A DNA stretch of 64,000 nt from positions 5,828,001-5,892,000 of the forward strand of contig NZ_CP119766.1 in assembly GCF_030378165.1 (NCBI RefSeq). Direction: 5' to 3'. The stretch's first letter is position 1. The number at the start of each line of letters is the position of its first letter. The notes below the pieces were generated by a model that was given only the letters and a program-made list of their open reading frames with translations, did not search any database and had not been told where the DNA came from. Origin of the DNA: Flavobacterium panacagri. Its GTDB lineage: Bacteria; Bacteroidota; Bacteroidia; Flavobacteriales; Flavobacteriaceae. This document shows, in pieces, positions 9,124 to 17,223 of the stretch. Position numbers and translations under genes: made by a program.

Positions 9124-9663
9124 ATGAAACTTACACAAAACTTAATTATTTTGGTTTTTACTTTATTTTGTTTCAACTCTGTTTCAGCACAATACGGTAA
9201 TGGTTACTACAACAATGGCTATGGTAATGGTTACGGAAGAGGCGGCGGAATGGGAATGGATAGAAGTATGATGGCAGGGCAGCAACAAGGAACACCAAGT
9301 AAACCAAAAGAAATTCCTGTAGAAGAGACCGCTGCAAAAATTGTAGATGCAATGAAGCCTGAAGTAAAACTGGACGATCTTCAAGCTATAGCAATTACAA
9401 ATGTTCTTGCAGACAGTTTAAGAGAGCAAGGTATCTTATTGAAAAATGAAAGCAGCAACCAAGAACAAAAAATAGAACAAATAAAAGCCTTGAGAGAAAG
9501 CACAGATAAAAAAATAAGTGCATTCCTAAATCCAGACCAAGTTGATAAGTACAAAACTTTTATGGAAACCTTTAAAGAGGTGAAAAAAGGAAAATCAAAA
9601 AAGAAAAAAGATAAAGAGGATACTAAAGAAGTAAAAGAAAATACAGATACGAAAACTGAATAA
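9124..9663 (+). CDS. Small secreted protein with Gly/Tyr-rich head and Lys-rich tail
   Basis: A 179-residue protein of unknown function. The ATG at 9124 is chosen because it is followed directly by a signal peptide ending VSAQ; the frame extends upstream only to a TTG. The mature protein begins with a Gly/Tyr/Asn stretch (YGNGYYNNGYGNGYGRGGG). A helical region at about 60-145 ends in FLNPDQVDKYKTFMETFKEV, which resembles the LTxxQ-type helices of Spy/CpxP-like periplasmic proteins. The tail is highly charged with Lys, Glu and Asp. A periplasmic or surface role is likely but unproven. The amidase gene starts 29 bases downstream on the same strand. Confidence 0.75.
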   Translation: MKLTQNLIILVFTLFCFNSVSAQYGNGYYNNGYGNGYGRGGGMGMDRSMMAGQQQGTPSKPKEIPVEETAAKIVDAMKPEVKLDDLQAIAITNVLADSLREQGILLKNESSNQEQKIEQIKALRESTDKKISAFLNPDQVDKYKTFMETFKEVKKGKSKKKKDKEDTKEVKENTDTKTE

Positions 9664-9692
9664 TAATCGTTTAAACTTATAAACAACGTATT

Positions 9693-10595
9693 ATGACAAA
9701 AAAGCATTTTTGTTATCTGATTTTGGCTGTTATTGTCAGCGCTTGCTCAACGAATCCTTATAAGAATACTGAAAAAGCGTACGATCAGCAGCTTAAAACT
9801 CTTGAAAACCAAATTACCAGTAAAGAAACACAGCCAATTCCTGCTGCAAATGTTGTTATTGATACCACTTACGCTCAGCAGTTGAAAATTGTAAAAGATA
9901 CATTATCTAAAACAAGCTCAACTTATCTGCAAAATGGAATTAATACGGAATGGATAGGCACGGTAAACTTTAATTTAAGAAAACCAAGCTTTGTTATTAT
10001 TCATCATACTGCTCAAGATTCATTGCAGCAAACGATAAATACTTTTACAAAAACCAAAACTCAGGTTAGTGCTCATTATGTGATCTCTGAAAATGGAAAA
10101 GTAGTTCAGATGCTTAATGATTACCTTAGAGCTTGGCATGCAGGAAATTCAACTTGGGGAAAAGTAACTGATTTAAACTCCTGCTCTATTGGAATTGAGC
10201 TTGACAACAATGGTTTTAAACCTTTTACAGAAGCACAAATCAGCAGTTTAGTCGCTTTATTGACAAAATTGAAAAAGGATTACAATATTCCAACTCAAAA
10301 CTTCATAGGTCATGCCGATATTGCTCCAGGAAGAAAACAAGATCCAAGTGCATTGTTTCCGTGGAAAACACTTGCAGAAAAAGGCTTTGGAATCTGGCAG
10401 GACGAAGTTTTAGAACCTGCGCCATTTGATTTTAAAATTGAACCTGCGCTAAGAATTATTGGCTATAACACCAAAAATCTTACTGCAGCAATTCAAGCAT
10501 TCAAGTTACATTATATTCAAACAGATACAACCTCAACTTTAGATAGAAAAACAATTGATACTATTTATTCTATCTACAAGAAACAAGTTCAATAA
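9693..10595 (+). CDS. N-acetylmuramoyl-L-alanine amidase lipoprotein (Amidase_2)
   Basis: A 300-residue peptidoglycan amidase anchored by a lipid: the signal peptide ends in the lipobox VSACST. The Amidase_2/PGRP fold starts near residue 95. Zinc ligands are visible in FVIIHHTAQ and in the C-terminal GHADIAPGRKQDP motif, and AHYVISENGKVVQM and RAWHAG are typical of AmiD-like amidases. It should cleave the amide bond between N-acetylmuramic acid and L-Ala, probably on the periplasmic face of the outer membrane, in wall recycling or turnover. The C-terminal 80 residues resemble a peptidoglycan-binding helical domain. It has its own terminator. Confidence 0.9.
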   Translation: MTKKHFCYLILAVIVSACSTNPYKNTEKAYDQQLKTLENQITSKETQPIPAANVVIDTTYAQQLKIVKDTLSKTSSTYLQNGINTEWIGTVNFNLRKPSFVIIHHTAQDSLQQTINTFTKTKTQVSAHYVISENGKVVQMLNDYLRAWHAGNSTWGKVTDLNSCSIGIELDNNGFKPFTEAQISSLVALLTKLKKDYNIPTQNFIGHADIAPGRKQDPSALFPWKTLAEKGFGIWQDEVLEPAPFDFKIEPALRIIGYNTKNLTAAIQAFKLHYIQTDTTSTLDRKTIDTIYSIYKKQVQ

Positions 10596-10621
10596 ATAAT
10601 ATAAATTGGTTTAAAATATAC

Positions 10622-10653
10622 AACGCATTTCTAATAAGGAAATGCGTTTTTTT
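10622..10653 (+). terminator. Terminator after the amidase gene
   Basis: AACGCATTTC at 10622-10631 pairs perfectly with GAAATGCGTT at 10639-10648, with a 7-base loop and a T tract. Confidence 0.9.
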
Positions 10654-10811
10654 ATTTATATAATCAATCAACTTGAGAAAAATAATAAGAATATGGTGCG
10701 CAAAAAGATGCACTGCAGAGTATCTCTACAGTAACAAATACAACAAATAATATTTTTTCACAGTTATAATCGATTTAACAATGTACAGTTGCAACTTTCA
10801 CTTCTAGCTTG

Positions 10812-10867
10812 TAACTCTTAACCTCTAACTCTTAACCTCTAACTCTTAACCTCTAACTCTTAACCCC
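10812..10867. repeat. Four tandem copies of a 14-bp repeat
   Basis: The unit TAACTCTTAACCTC is repeated four times without spacers (10812, 10826, 10840, 10854). The first three are identical and the fourth ends CCCC. A decayed half-copy precedes it. The array lies in a 360-base gene-free stretch between convergent genes; apart from this array and the two flanking terminators nothing was recognised there. Confidence 0.9.
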
Positions 10868-10883
10868 AAACTCATAATTCTTA

Positions 10884-10925
10884 AAAATAAAAAAGCTGCC
10901 AAAACATTAATATGTTTCGACAGCT
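10884..10925 (-). terminator. Terminator of the OmpL-like porin gene
   Basis: AGCTG at 10894-10898 pairs with CAGCT at 10921-10925, extended inwards by AAACAT/ATGTTT around mismatches. On the minus strand it is followed by T residues. It lies 34 bases past the porin stop, beyond an A run. Confidence 0.75.
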
Positions 10926-10958
10926 CCAAAAAAAAAAAAAAAATATCAATCTTTATCT

Positions 10959-12047
10959 CTAGAAAGAGTATGTTGTTGCAATTAAAGCATAGAAGCTTCC
11001 TCCTGTTGGCAATGCATCTTTATCTAAGAATATATCTTCAGACGCTGCATCGTATCTTAACTCAGGAATAATTGTAAGTTTTCCAACTTTATAATTTAAA
11101 GAAACTGTGTTTGCAAATACACTAGATCCTGTTAATGTTCCCATACTTGGTGCCGCATCTTTAGCATCAAAATATTCCATTCTGTAAGCCAATAATAATG
11201 ATGGGCTGAAAGAATAATTAGCATATCCTACTAATGAAAACCATTCTCCATCTAAAGCGCTATCAAAATCATTTGTTGTTTTTGCATAAGTCGCATTTAA
11301 TCCAAGAGAGAAACTATCACTAATAGTTTTAGACGCAGTCAAATCAAACTGAGTTTTATTCTCATCTGACACCGGAATGATACTTCCTGGTATTGCATTT
11401 GTACTTCCTGTTGTAAAGTTCAAATAAGCACTTCCTGTATCACCAATATATCCAACTTGTCCAATGAACGTTTTTTGGTAAGATCCCGCATCCATAGCCG
11501 ATTTAAAATCGGTTGGATTTGTTAATCCTAACATCGCTGTAAATTTCCCAGAAGTATACTGAGCTTTTACACCTGTATTAAAGAACGGCCCGTATGAGAA
11601 AGCATACGACATACTGTAGTTTTTGTTATCTACAGCATCTAAAACTTCATATCCTATATGAGTTCCGAAACTACCCGCAACGAACTTAAATTCATCCGTT
11701 ACATTATAGGTAAAATACAACTGTTTAATTAAAAATTTTGCACTTGCATCTTTATCCGGTGTTTCATTATACGAAAACTCTGCTGCTCTTTTTCCGAAAC
11801 CTAAGTCTACAAAAACAGAAGCTTTTCCGAACGTATGACCTGCTTCTATCGACGCCATTCCTAATTCGAATGAATTTTGTGAGTTGGTGAAGCTCGTTAA
11901 TCCATTCATTTGTTTTGAAAAATCATATTTATAGTACGCATCTGCAGAACCTCCCCATGTGGTTGCTGGAGCGGCTGCTTCCTCTTCTTGGGCAAAGGCA
12001 AAAGAACTTGTTAACATCGCGGCTAAAATGTGAAATGCTTTTTTCAT
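10959..12047 (-). CDS. Outer-membrane porin, OmpL-like beta-barrel (BBP2-type)
   Basis: A 362-residue outer-membrane protein. The signal peptide ends SSFAFAQ and is followed by an acidic stretch (EEEAAAPA). The mature chain is alternating beta-strand sequence with aromatic girdles and ends in IATTYSF, the terminal aromatic needed for barrel insertion. Segments such as GSADAYYKYDF, GMASIEAGHTFGKASVFVDLGFG and ASLSLNYKVGKL-like strands match the putative porin BBP2/OmpL-like family. The substrate is unknown. It is a single-gene unit with a long AT-rich upstream region and its own terminator. Confidence 0.8.
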   Translation of the reverse strand: MKKAFHILAAMLTSSFAFAQEEEAAAPATTWGGSADAYYKYDFSKQMNGLTSFTNSQNSFELGMASIEAGHTFGKASVFVDLGFGKRAAEFSYNETPDKDASAKFLIKQLYFTYNVTDEFKFVAGSFGTHIGYEVLDAVDNKNYSMSYAFSYGPFFNTGVKAQYTSGKFTAMLGLTNPTDFKSAMDAGSYQKTFIGQVGYIGDTGSAYLNFTTGSTNAIPGSIIPVSDENKTQFDLTASKTISDSFSLGLNATYAKTTNDFDSALDGEWFSLVGYANYSFSPSLLLAYRMEYFDAKDAAPSMGTLTGSSVFANTVSLNYKVGKLTIIPELRYDAASEDIFLDKDALPTGGSFYALIATTYSF

Positions 12048-12585
12048 GTTTTAAATTGGTTTTTAGTTATTAAATTGATTCTGGTTAGTTAATCTTTTAT
12101 ATATCTATGTAATAGTATAAGTCATTTCTAAAACCTTTCATGCGCCTTCAAATCATCATCATTTTCATTAGCGAATTTATTAACTTTTGTATCATCAGAA
12201 TAATTCAAAACAGCTTTTTTGACGTTTTGAGTGAAGAATTACGGATTACAAAAATTAAATTAACAATAATCGTTATTTGATATTATTCTTTAATTGTTTT
12301 TGAAAATTCAATAACAGTTTTACACATAAAAACACCCAAAAACACACATTAAAACAAAAATCAACCTTATTTAAAAACAAAAAACATTAAAAAAATACAC
12401 TTAAAAAACATTTACCCCCTAAAATTTTAGGGGTAACAATAAAAAATTAAAAAACAAACCTATTTACAAATAACAAAAAAAGCCTAAACTCAAATACAAA
12501 ATCGAAGAAAACAATTCTTACAAAAAAAAGATATCAAAAAACACTAAAATCACAGGCAATCTTAAGAATCAAAAACTGAGTTACA
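12048..12585. other. Gene-free AT-rich region upstream of the porin
   Basis: About 540 bases with many A homopolymer runs and no reading frame that looks coding on either strand. No TAnnTTTG promoter, repeat or structured RNA was recognised. It must contain the porin promoter, which reads leftwards. It forms the left border of the polysaccharide locus. Confidence 0.6.
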
Positions 12586-12616
12586 ATAAAAAAGCCCACT
12601 CTTATTTTGAGCGGGC
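12586..12616 (-). terminator. Terminator at the end of the PUL left arm
   Basis: On the minus strand GCCCGCTC (12616-12609) pairs with GAGTGGGC (12601-12594, one G-T pair), followed by a T tract (A run at 12586-12593). It closes the minus-strand arm after the GH5 gene. Confidence 0.85.
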
Positions 12617-12635
12617 CATCCTGTTTATTCTTTTA

Positions 12636-13601
12636 TTATTCCGACTTATTATATTTTCTTAAATACTCTCGGACTTTTATTCCAGACTCTTTTAAATCTT
12701 CATCTTTCCATTTTCCTTCAGATCCAGCAGTTTTCTTTAAAATCGAACATGTTTCGTCTTTATCCGATACAGACCAAGTAATCCAACTTATTTTTTTAGC
12801 TTCCATCCAATCAATATAATCCTGCCAAGCTTTATAATTTAACGGTCCATCTCCAGAAGCTTCCATTCCCGCTGATTCTGATACGAAAACCGGCAGACCG
12901 CTTTTTATCGCTGCATCAGTTCTATCTCTTAATTCTTTTCCGTGTGTTGCCGCATAAAAATGCATTGTATACATTATATTAGTATAGCCTGTTATAGGAT
13001 CCTCAGCAGGAAGATCAATATCTTGATCCCAATGAGGACAGCCTACTAGAATAATATTATTGGGATCGTTTTCTCGAATCACCCGAATTACTTCTTCAGC
13101 ATAATTTTTTACTTCCCACCAAGTCTCATAATCGGGTTCATTAAATACTTCATATATAATGTTAGGATACTTGGCATATTTTTTTGACATTTCTGCAAAA
13201 AACTCTTTAGCTTCTTTTAAATTTATATTATGACTATGCCAATCTATAATTACATAGATATCTGATTTTATAGCACCTTTTACCACCGCTTCAACCTTTT
13301 CTTTTGAAAACTGTGGATTATTTATATACGAAAGATCTCCAAGTTCTACCCCCATTGCAGCACGAACTATATTACAATTAAAATCTTTCTTAAGCCAGTT
13401 TACTGCTTTTTCATTATAAAATCTTGGCCACAAACTATGCCAGCCAAAACTCAAACCTCGAAGAACAATTGGATTATTATTCTTATCTACTAACTGTGTT
13501 CCTTGAACACTTAGCTGTCCATGTTTTTTTACAAACTGGGCTTTTGAAGCGTGTACAAAAATCAAAAGAAAAACAATGACATAATAAAGCTTAGATTTCA
13601 T
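12636..13601 (-). CDS. Secreted GH5 endoglucanase-like enzyme (subfamily 2 type)
   Basis: A 321-residue retaining glycosidase with a signal peptide ending ASKAQ. The single GH5 TIM barrel has the acid/base Glu155 in YEVFNEPD and the nucleophile Glu242 in PVFVSESAG. The FVKKHGQLSVQGTQLVD start, RGLSFGWHSLW and the WHSH motif fit GH5_2 bacterial endo-beta-1,4-glucanases. In this locus the likely job is to cut between glucose units of glucomannan rather than to act on crystalline cellulose; no cellulose-binding module is present. It is the last gene of the minus-strand arm, 11 bases after the GH27 stop, and is followed by a terminator. Confidence 0.88.
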   Translation of the reverse strand: MKSKLYYVIVFLLIFVHASKAQFVKKHGQLSVQGTQLVDKNNNPIVLRGLSFGWHSLWPRFYNEKAVNWLKKDFNCNIVRAAMGVELGDLSYINNPQFSKEKVEAVVKGAIKSDIYVIIDWHSHNINLKEAKEFFAEMSKKYAKYPNIIYEVFNEPDYETWWEVKNYAEEVIRVIRENDPNNIILVGCPHWDQDIDLPAEDPITGYTNIMYTMHFYAATHGKELRDRTDAAIKSGLPVFVSESAGMEASGDGPLNYKAWQDYIDWMEAKKISWITWSVSDKDETCSILKKTAGSEGKWKDEDLKESGIKVREYLRKYNKSE

Positions 13602-13612
13602 AATACATTTTT

Positions 13613-14845
13613 TTAAGGAATTAATTTTAAAGTAACCACATCATGCGAAGCTATTGTAGTACTAAATATTTTTTTCGTATTTCCTGCTTCTTTATTTTTC
13701 CAAAGATCTTTTATTTTGAAGGTTGTTTTTGCAAAATCTGCTTCATATCCAAAATCAACATCTTTAAAATTGTTTTTATTCCAATCAAAATTGACTTTCT
13801 TCACTGTTTCTGTTCTATTTACAAAAGTCACTGCCCAAGCTCCGTCTGAAAGCGGTTTTAGCCATACTTCTACTCCATCTAAAATAGCATATTTAAATCC
13901 TTGAATTCCTAATTTATCTTGATTTACAGATAGCAATTCTTTATTCGTTAAAATTGCCAAAGTTTCTTTAGACATCTTTCTATAATCATTTCCTGTAAAT
14001 AATGGAGATGCCAACATACACCACATTGCAAAATGTGTTTTATCTTCAGTAGCATTCATTTCATTTCCAACTTCCATCATATCAAAATCATTCCAATGAT
14101 CTGGTTCCGAATATTTACGAATATCTTTTCGCATATCGGCGATTTTCATAAATCCCCAAGAAGACCAATTTTCAGGATGTTTGAATTCGCAGTCAAAACA
14201 AGGATAAATATCTCCCGAAATTCTCCAAAGATTTCCAATTGGTTTTCCCCATTCCCATGGCTGATTGTCACCCCATTCGCAAAGACTGAAAACAATTGGT
14301 CTGCCAGCCGTTTTCAGCGCATTACTCATAGTTGTATAAGCTTCTTTAGCCGTAATTCCTTCTGTATTACACCAATCGTATTTTAGAAAATCAATTCCTA
14401 GTTTCGCATAAAATCTAGCATCTTGATACTCGTAACCTCTTGTACCAGGATAACCTGCACAAGTTTTTGTTCCTGCACAATTATACAAACCAAATTTTAA
14501 CCCTTTATTATGCACATAATCAATCAACGCTTTCATTCCGTTTGGAAATTTTATTGGATCTGGCACCAAATCTCCATTTTCATCTCGCTCATGCGTCATC
14601 CATCCATCATCTAACACAATATAATTATATCCAGCGGTCACTAAACCAGACGAAACCATAATATCTGCTGTTTCCTTTACTAACTTTTCATCAATATTGG
14701 TTGCAAAAGTATTCCATGAGTTCCAGCCCATTGGTGGCGTCATGGCAAGTCCATCAAATTTTCCTCCCTGTTGTTTATGCGTATTACCTTGGCCGAAACC
14801 AAAACTGGCTAAGCTTAAAGCAATCAATAATAATGTGTTTTTCAT
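13613..14845 (-). CDS. Secreted GH27 alpha-galactosidase
   Basis: A 410-residue retaining alpha-galactosidase with a signal peptide ending FGFGQ. The catalytic barrel carries TPPMGWNSWN, LDDGW, the nucleophile Asp157 in KYDWC and the acid/base Asp212 in RISGDI, all hallmarks of GH27. A short C-terminal beta domain follows (about 315-410). It should remove alpha-1,6-galactose side chains from galactomannan or its oligosaccharides. With the GH97 enzyme at 31894 the locus has two unrelated alpha-galactosidases. The GH5 gene follows by 11 bases, so the two are co-transcribed. Confidence 0.95.
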   Translation of the reverse strand: MKNTLLLIALSLASFGFGQGNTHKQQGGKFDGLAMTPPMGWNSWNTFATNIDEKLVKETADIMVSSGLVTAGYNYIVLDDGWMTHERDENGDLVPDPIKFPNGMKALIDYVHNKGLKFGLYNCAGTKTCAGYPGTRGYEYQDARFYAKLGIDFLKYDWCNTEGITAKEAYTTMSNALKTAGRPIVFSLCEWGDNQPWEWGKPIGNLWRISGDIYPCFDCEFKHPENWSSWGFMKIADMRKDIRKYSEPDHWNDFDMMEVGNEMNATEDKTHFAMWCMLASPLFTGNDYRKMSKETLAILTNKELLSVNQDKLGIQGFKYAILDGVEVWLKPLSDGAWAVTFVNRTETVKKVNFDWNKNNFKDVDFGYEADFAKTTFKIKDLWKNKEAGNTKKIFSTTIASHDVVTLKLIP

Positions 14846-14909
14846 TTTATATTATTTAATATTTATAATGCAAAGAATTTATTCAATAATTAATACTCTC
14901 TGACGAAGT

Positions 14910-14944
14910 AAAAAACTCCATAACGATTGGCTCGAAATGGAGTT
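14910..14944 (-). terminator. Terminator after the T9SS protein gene
   Basis: On the minus strand AACTCCAT (14944-14937) pairs with ATGGAGTT (14921-14914), followed by T residues. It could separate the SusCD transcript from GH27/GH5, or act as a partial attenuator. Confidence 0.7.
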
Positions 14945-14968
14945 CTTTATTAACAAGAAAAAACCATA

Positions 14969-15943
14969 CTAAATTACGACTAGGTTTTTTGTTTTTACAA
15001 TTCCATTTGCGTACGTTACCTGAACCACATACATTCCCGCAACCAAAGATGCTCCTACAGCCGTTTTAAGAGCATAAGCTGTACTTGAATTTGTTAGTGA
15101 AAATGAACTTACCAAAACACCCGAGTTATTATAAATTCTACAAATTCCAGTAGCCGCTTGAGTGACTTGTGGAGCCACTATTGTAATATAGCCATTGCTA
15201 TATGGATTTGGCGATACTGTAATTTCGTAATTAACTTGTGGCGTATTGTTACTGCAATTCGTCAAATTCAAGGAAACAGAATTACTATAAGAGGTTGCAC
15301 TTACTGAATTAGACATACAACCTGAAGTCCAAGTTGTATAACTTATATCATACAAAAAATAGGGCTGGCCATTTAGTGGCAACTTCAACTCAAATACATT
15401 TTTAGACGTTTGTGTGATAATTATACTTGAGTCAGGTGTTCTTGGTGTTATGCTAAAATTAGTAGTAGGACTTGGATCTGGATTTGTTGCAACATTTAGA
15501 GTTATAATATGATATTGTGACGTACAATAATCACTTGTTTTAGTTACAACATAACTTGGCGGTGTTGGCGCAGTCGGAGTTGAAAAGTTAAAGTTTGGTG
15601 TTGTATAAATAACAGTGCTCCCTAAACTAAATGTCGCAAAAATATAAGATGGCGCACTAATTATATTTCCCGATTTAATCACTACTTTACTAAGAGATTT
15701 AGGCGATGGATCTCCGGAGAAAGTAATTCCGGAATCAGTACTTGCGTACCAATTTACAGCATCATAAGTTGTAGAAGCAGGCGGATTCACGATAGTATAA
15801 CTCGGACTACTCGCTATACAATATGGATTATTTCCTGTAATTACCTGAGCTTGGCCAATAAAAGCCATTAACAGAAAAAAAATGTTTAGTAAAATAAAAT
15901 CTCTTTTAATTGTAATCATACTTGAAAGTTTGTTGTTTTTCAT
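14969..15943 (-). CDS. Secreted protein with T9SS type A C-terminal sorting domain
   Basis: A 324-residue secreted protein of unknown function. The N-terminus has a hydrophobic signal ending IGQAQ; translation may start at the first ATG or at the internal Met9. The middle (about 35-225) is Ser/Thr/Pro-rich beta sequence like Ig-type PKD modules, with cysteines at about 42, 139, 209 and 231. The last 75 residues, from ITVSPNPYSNG to KTKNLVVI, are a type A sorting tail for the Bacteroidota type IX system. No catalytic motif is visible. Its place between the glycan-binding lipoprotein and GH27 suggests a role in polysaccharide binding, but this is only context. Confidence 0.75.
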   Translation of the reverse strand: MKNNKLSSMITIKRDFILLNIFFLLMAFIGQAQVITGNNPYCIASSPSYTIVNPPASTTYDAVNWYASTDSGITFSGDPSPKSLSKVVIKSGNIISAPSYIFATFSLGSTVIYTTPNFNFSTPTAPTPPSYVVTKTSDYCTSQYHIITLNVATNPDPSPTTNFSITPRTPDSSIIITQTSKNVFELKLPLNGQPYFLYDISYTTWTSGCMSNSVSATSYSNSVSLNLTNCSNNTPQVNYEITVSPNPYSNGYITIVAPQVTQAATGICRIYNNSGVLVSSFSLTNSSTAYALKTAVGASLVAGMYVVQVTYANGIVKTKNLVVI

Positions 15944-16057
15944 AATTATTATTTTTGAGGTTAAAAATTAGGTAATACATAACATGAGCGTTGCCTTTTT
16001 CAAGCATCAACACCCGCAACTTTTCATTTAGAATATTTTTGGAGAAACTTTTGTTGG

Positions 16058-16092
16058 AGAAAAAAACTCCATTCCGAACTATCGAAATGGAG
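16058..16092 (-). terminator. Terminator after the TIG lipoprotein gene
   Basis: On the minus strand CTCCATTTCGA (16092-16082) pairs with TCGGAATGGAG (16077-16067) and runs into T residues. Both arms resemble the terminator at 14910-14944, so the two may have arisen by duplication. Confidence 0.75.
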
Positions 16093-16123
16093 CTCTTCTC
16101 AAACTAACATCAAAACATTATAC

Positions 16124-17206
16124 TTATTCTTTTAATGTAAATCCTATATTATCAATATAGAATGTATTTTCTACACCATCTCCTTTGTCAGTTGCAGATC
16201 TATTTTGAAATGTTATATTCTGCACACGATCTGTATTAGTTAAAACAGACCAAGGAAGATAAAATGTTTTCCATTCTGTCGTAACATCAAGTATTGGCGG
16301 ATTATTATCCCAATTCCCATTAAAAACAAAACTAAGTTTTCCAGGTGCTTTTGCTTTAATAGCTACATGTAATCCTGAGAAAGGAGTAAGTTGATCATAC
16401 CATGACCAGTTTCCTTGCAGACTTCCCCATGGATCCATTTTTTTTGCGATATAAGTTGTCCCTTGTTCTGCTGTATCATTTACTTCGTAAGTAAAATTAT
16501 TCCAAGATGGAAAATCTAACCCATAATAAGAAACATCATCAAATATGGCACTTCCAATTGCGTACGCAGCTTTTGTTTCACCTGATATGTTTGCCACAGC
16601 AAGAGTTCTTAAATCTGCATTTGCAGGAACTTTTATAACAATTTTCTCTAATGTAGAAGAAACTACCGTTACTGGAACCGCTTCTTGTGTTTTAGTTTTA
16701 GCAAGTGTAACTATAGGATTTAAGAAATATTTCCCTTTGATTGTTACTTCCTGTCCTTCAGTTGCATTTACAGGATTAAAACCTGACACTGTAGGTACAG
16801 GTGGCGCAATAACGAAATCAAAAACTGCCGTTCCACTTTGCGTTATTACTTTTAACTTATTAGATGAATTAGCATAAGGCGTATTTTCATCAATTAATAC
16901 TACAATATCTGTATCTGTTACAAATGTTGGACGAAAATAGCTTTCATAATCATTAAAGGTAACTTTTGTAGCCGTCGTAAATCCTTTACCATGAATAACA
17001 TAATACATTTTTGGGTAACCAAGAGTAACTGGTTCAAAAGGCTTAATACTACCATCGGTCTCATAACCAGTAGGAGAAACAGATTCAATAACGGGAGGAC
17101 CTGAGTAAGCTGATGCACTATCATCATTTGAGCATGAACCCAAAAAAACTAAAGATAGTACCAGGGTAATGCATGCTACTAGCGAAACAATTTTTATATT
17201 TTTCAT
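16124..17206 (-). CDS. Surface glycan-binding lipoprotein with IPT/TIG domains
   Basis: A 360-residue lipoprotein (lipobox FLGSCSN) in the SusE/SGBP position directly after SusD. It starts with PPVIESVSPTG, the opening strand of an IPT/TIG Ig-like domain. A second TIG domain begins near PTVSGFNPVNATEGQ, residues about 139-220. The C-terminal third (about 225-360) contains WSWYDQLTPFSGLHV and ends VENTFYIDNIGFTLKE, a beta-sandwich typical of carbohydrate-binding modules with many exposed aromatics. It probably captures the polysaccharide at the cell surface and hands it to SusCD. The gap to susD is 17 bases, so they share a transcript. Confidence 0.85.
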   Translation of the reverse strand: MKNIKIVSLVACITLVLSLVFLGSCSNDDSASAYSGPPVIESVSPTGYETDGSIKPFEPVTLGYPKMYYVIHGKGFTTATKVTFNDYESYFRPTFVTDTDIVVLIDENTPYANSSNKLKVITQSGTAVFDFVIAPPVPTVSGFNPVNATEGQEVTIKGKYFLNPIVTLAKTKTQEAVPVTVVSSTLEKIVIKVPANADLRTLAVANISGETKAAYAIGSAIFDDVSYYGLDFPSWNNFTYEVNDTAEQGTTYIAKKMDPWGSLQGNWSWYDQLTPFSGLHVAIKAKAPGKLSFVFNGNWDNNPPILDVTTEWKTFYLPWSVLTNTDRVQNITFQNRSATDKGDGVENTFYIDNIGFTLKE

Positions 17207-17223
17207 GTTTTTATTTTTAAAAA

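Noticed and set aside
9097..9663. Longer frame for the small secreted protein from 9097
   Set aside because: It starts at TTG and would put nine residues in front of a perfect signal peptide; ATG 9124 is better.
10812..10867. CRISPR array
   Set aside because: Units are 14 bases with no spacers and no cas genes are near.
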